Shown: piece by piece, positions 62,708 through 64,000 of the stretch
Position numbering within the stretch: position 1 is the stretch's first letter
Layout: each line of letters begins with the position of its first letter
Assembly (NCBI RefSeq): GCF_000807675.2
Contig: NZ_CP019962.1
Location: 2,108,001 to 2,172,000, forward strand
Reading direction: 5' to 3'
Length of the DNA stretch: 64,000 bases
Source of the DNA: Eubacterium limosum
GTDB taxonomy: Bacteria; Bacillota; Clostridia; Eubacteriales; Eubacteriaceae
Program-made: the position numbers and the translations under genes
Notes under the pieces: generated by a model
Database searches by the model: none
What the model saw: only the letters and a program-made list of their open reading frames with translations
Told to the model about the DNA's origin: nothing

Positions 62708-64000
62708 CTGTTAGCAGCAAAGTTGATTTTAAAGTGTTTGGAGAAAGAGAATGTGGAGGTCGTCTTCGGTTATCCGGGCGGTGCGCTGCTGCCCTTGTAC
62801 GAAGCGTTTCGTGAATCCCCCATCCAGCATGTGCTGGTCCGGAATGAACAGGCAGGACCACATTACGCCAGCGGTTATTCAAGAGAGTCCGGCAAGGTAG
62901 GCGTCTGTCTGGCAACCTCTGGTCCAGGAGCAACCAATATGGTCACTGGAATCGCTACCGCTTATTTGGATTCTATTCCACTTGTCGCCATTACAGGGCA
63001 GGTTAACAGAGATCTTATTGGAACGGATGCTTTTCAGGAAGCAGATATTACCGGTGCCACCGAGCCGTTTACCAAGCATTCTTATCTGGTTCAGGACGCC
63101 GCAGATATTCCAAGGATTATAAGAGAAGCATTTCACATTGCTTCCACAGGCCGACCGGGCCCTGTTTTGATTGACATTCCAAGAGATGTGCAGAACACAA
63201 ATCTCAAAAGTGTAAAATACTGTGAGAAGGTAGAGATACGGGGATATAAACCAACCTACGAGGGACATACCGGTCAGATACGGAGAGCGATCAGAAAGAT
63301 GAAAGCAGCCAAGCGTCCGATTGTTTATGCTGGCGGCGGCGTTGTTTTAAGCTATGCCGAAAAAGAACTCCTTACCTTTGCCGAACAGAACGGTATTCCT
63401 GTTATCACCACACTGATGGGGATTGGATGCTTCCCGGAAGACAATCCGCTGTATTGCGGTATTGCCGGCAGCCACGGTTTCGAATACTCGAATAAAATTT
63501 TAGAGGCAGCGGATCTTTGCATCTGTGTAGGGGCCCGGATGTCGGACAGGGGAACCAATAACCTGATGGATATGATCAATGATATGGAGCTTATCCATAT
63601 TGACATTGACCCTGCGGAAATCGGAAAAAACATTGATGATACCAATGTGCCCATTGTAGGCGATGCGCGTACGGTTTTACTCGACCTGATCCAGAAGGAT
63701 TTAAAAAAGGATACCAGAGACTGGCTGAAAACCATTGAGATCATCAAGGAAAACCATCCGCTCCTGTACGACACACATCTGGATTTAGGCCTGGTGAATC
63801 CCAAGCTTTTGTTTGAAAAGTTAGGGGAGATCGCTTCGGATAACGCAACCGTTGTTGCTGATGTTGGGCTGAATCAGATTTGGTCGGCGCTGTATTTCAA
63901 GGTTTGTAAGGATCGGCATTACTTTACTTCAGGTGGTTTGGGAACGATGGGCTACAGTATCCCGGCAGCTGGTGGCGCTGCTTTTGCGACGCGGGAAAAT
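62708..64000 (+). CDS. ilvB: acetolactate synthase large subunit (3' end outside window)
   Basis: First common enzyme of branched-chain amino-acid synthesis, TPP- and FAD-dependent. The frame is open to the window end (about 431 residues seen). Motifs: VVFGYPGGALLPLYEA, RNEQAGPHYASGYSR with the catalytic Glu, TSGPGATNMVTGIATAY, and GGLGTMGYSIPAA. The start is probably a rare CTG at 62708, 8 bases after AAAGGGAG; a GTG at 62699 overlaps that site. Gene identity is firm, start is not. Confidence 0.93.
   Translation, partial: MLAAKLILKCLEKENVEVVFGYPGGALLPLYEAFRESPIQHVLVRNEQAGPHYASGYSRESGKVGVCLATSGPGATNMVTGIATAYLDSIPLVAITGQVNRDLIGTDAFQEADITGATEPFTKHSYLVQDAADIPRIIREAFHIASTGRPGPVLIDIPRDVQNTNLKSVKYCEKVEIRGYKPTYEGHTGQIRRAIRKMKAAKRPIVYAGGGVVLSYAEKELLTFAEQNGIPVITTLMGIGCFPEDNPLYCGIAGSHGFEYSNKILEAADLCICVGARMSDRGTNNLMDMINDMELIHIDIDPAEIGKNIDDTNVPIVGDARTVLLDLIQKDLKKDTRDWLKTIEIIKENHPLLYDTHLDLGLVNPKLLFEKLGEIASDNATVVADVGLNQIWSALYFKVCKDRHYFTSGGLGTMGYSIPAAGGAAFATREN

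Overview
The window reads as a chromosomal segment of an anaerobic, acetogen-like Firmicute, most likely in the Eubacterium limosum / Acetobacterium group. This is an inference from a complete [FeFe]-hydrogenase maturation operon, a mid-40s GC appearance, Firmicute operon orders (yggS-sepF-yggT-ylmH-rluD; gmk-rpoZ-priA-def-fmt-yugP-rsmB-rlmN-stp-prkC-rsgA-thiN), and tetrahydrofolate riboswitches in front of folate genes. I see no phage, transposase, rRNA or CRISPR array.

Layout. 1-396: tail of an EAL-domain gene. 442-4406 (minus): TM1266-type regulator, hydE, hydG, hydF, behind a promoter and a structured leader RNA ending in an intrinsic terminator. 4758-7163 (minus): MarR regulator, MFS exporter, CBS protein. 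7313-9301 (minus): RluA-family pseudouridine synthase, recU, luxS. 9392-10321: class II aldolase. 10524-13215 (minus): folate operon folE / HD protein / folP / folB-folK fusion under a THF riboswitch. 13514-14269 (minus): folate transporter folT under a second, nearly identical THF aptamer. Then tRNA-Thr, three small uncharacterised genes, a class I amidotransferase hydrolase, a membrane-anchored Ig-like protein and a membrane protein. 18751-19648: a second unidentified leader RNA with terminator, then a YtaF/MntP-like membrane protein. 19664-23649: TPP riboswitch and thiC-thiM-thiE-thiD. 23686-25396: MATE exporter and CsoR-type repressor with matching operator palindromes. 25546-31861: FUSC protein, a frameshifted PP2C regulator, a D-lactate-dehydrogenase-like enzyme and an APC permease.

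32143 onward: tRNA-Pro, then a cell-division/translation cluster (HlyD-like gene broken at a T9 tract, yggS, sepF, yggT, a small unknown, a MATE exporter with its own promoter, ylmH, rluD), RqcH on the minus strand, and a long plus-strand housekeeping run from dapF to thiN. rpmB lies on the minus strand. It is followed by asp23-like, a DAK/FakA-like protein, recG, rsmD, coaD, a coiled-coil protein, a CvfB-like protein, a DUF362 ferredoxin-type protein, and the start of ilvB, which runs off the window.

Most interesting points: (i) two leader RNAs with terminators (hyd operon and ytaF) that I cannot assign to a known riboswitch class; (ii) a full-length PriA whose ATPase motifs are all lost while its zinc motif remains; (iii) two THF riboswitches that share an aptamer but appear to use different outputs; (iv) an HD-domain protein placed at the dihydroneopterin-triphosphate dephosphorylation step of the folate operon; (v) a copper-type CsoR repressor apparently controlling a MATE exporter; (vi) two genes split by single-base frameshifts.
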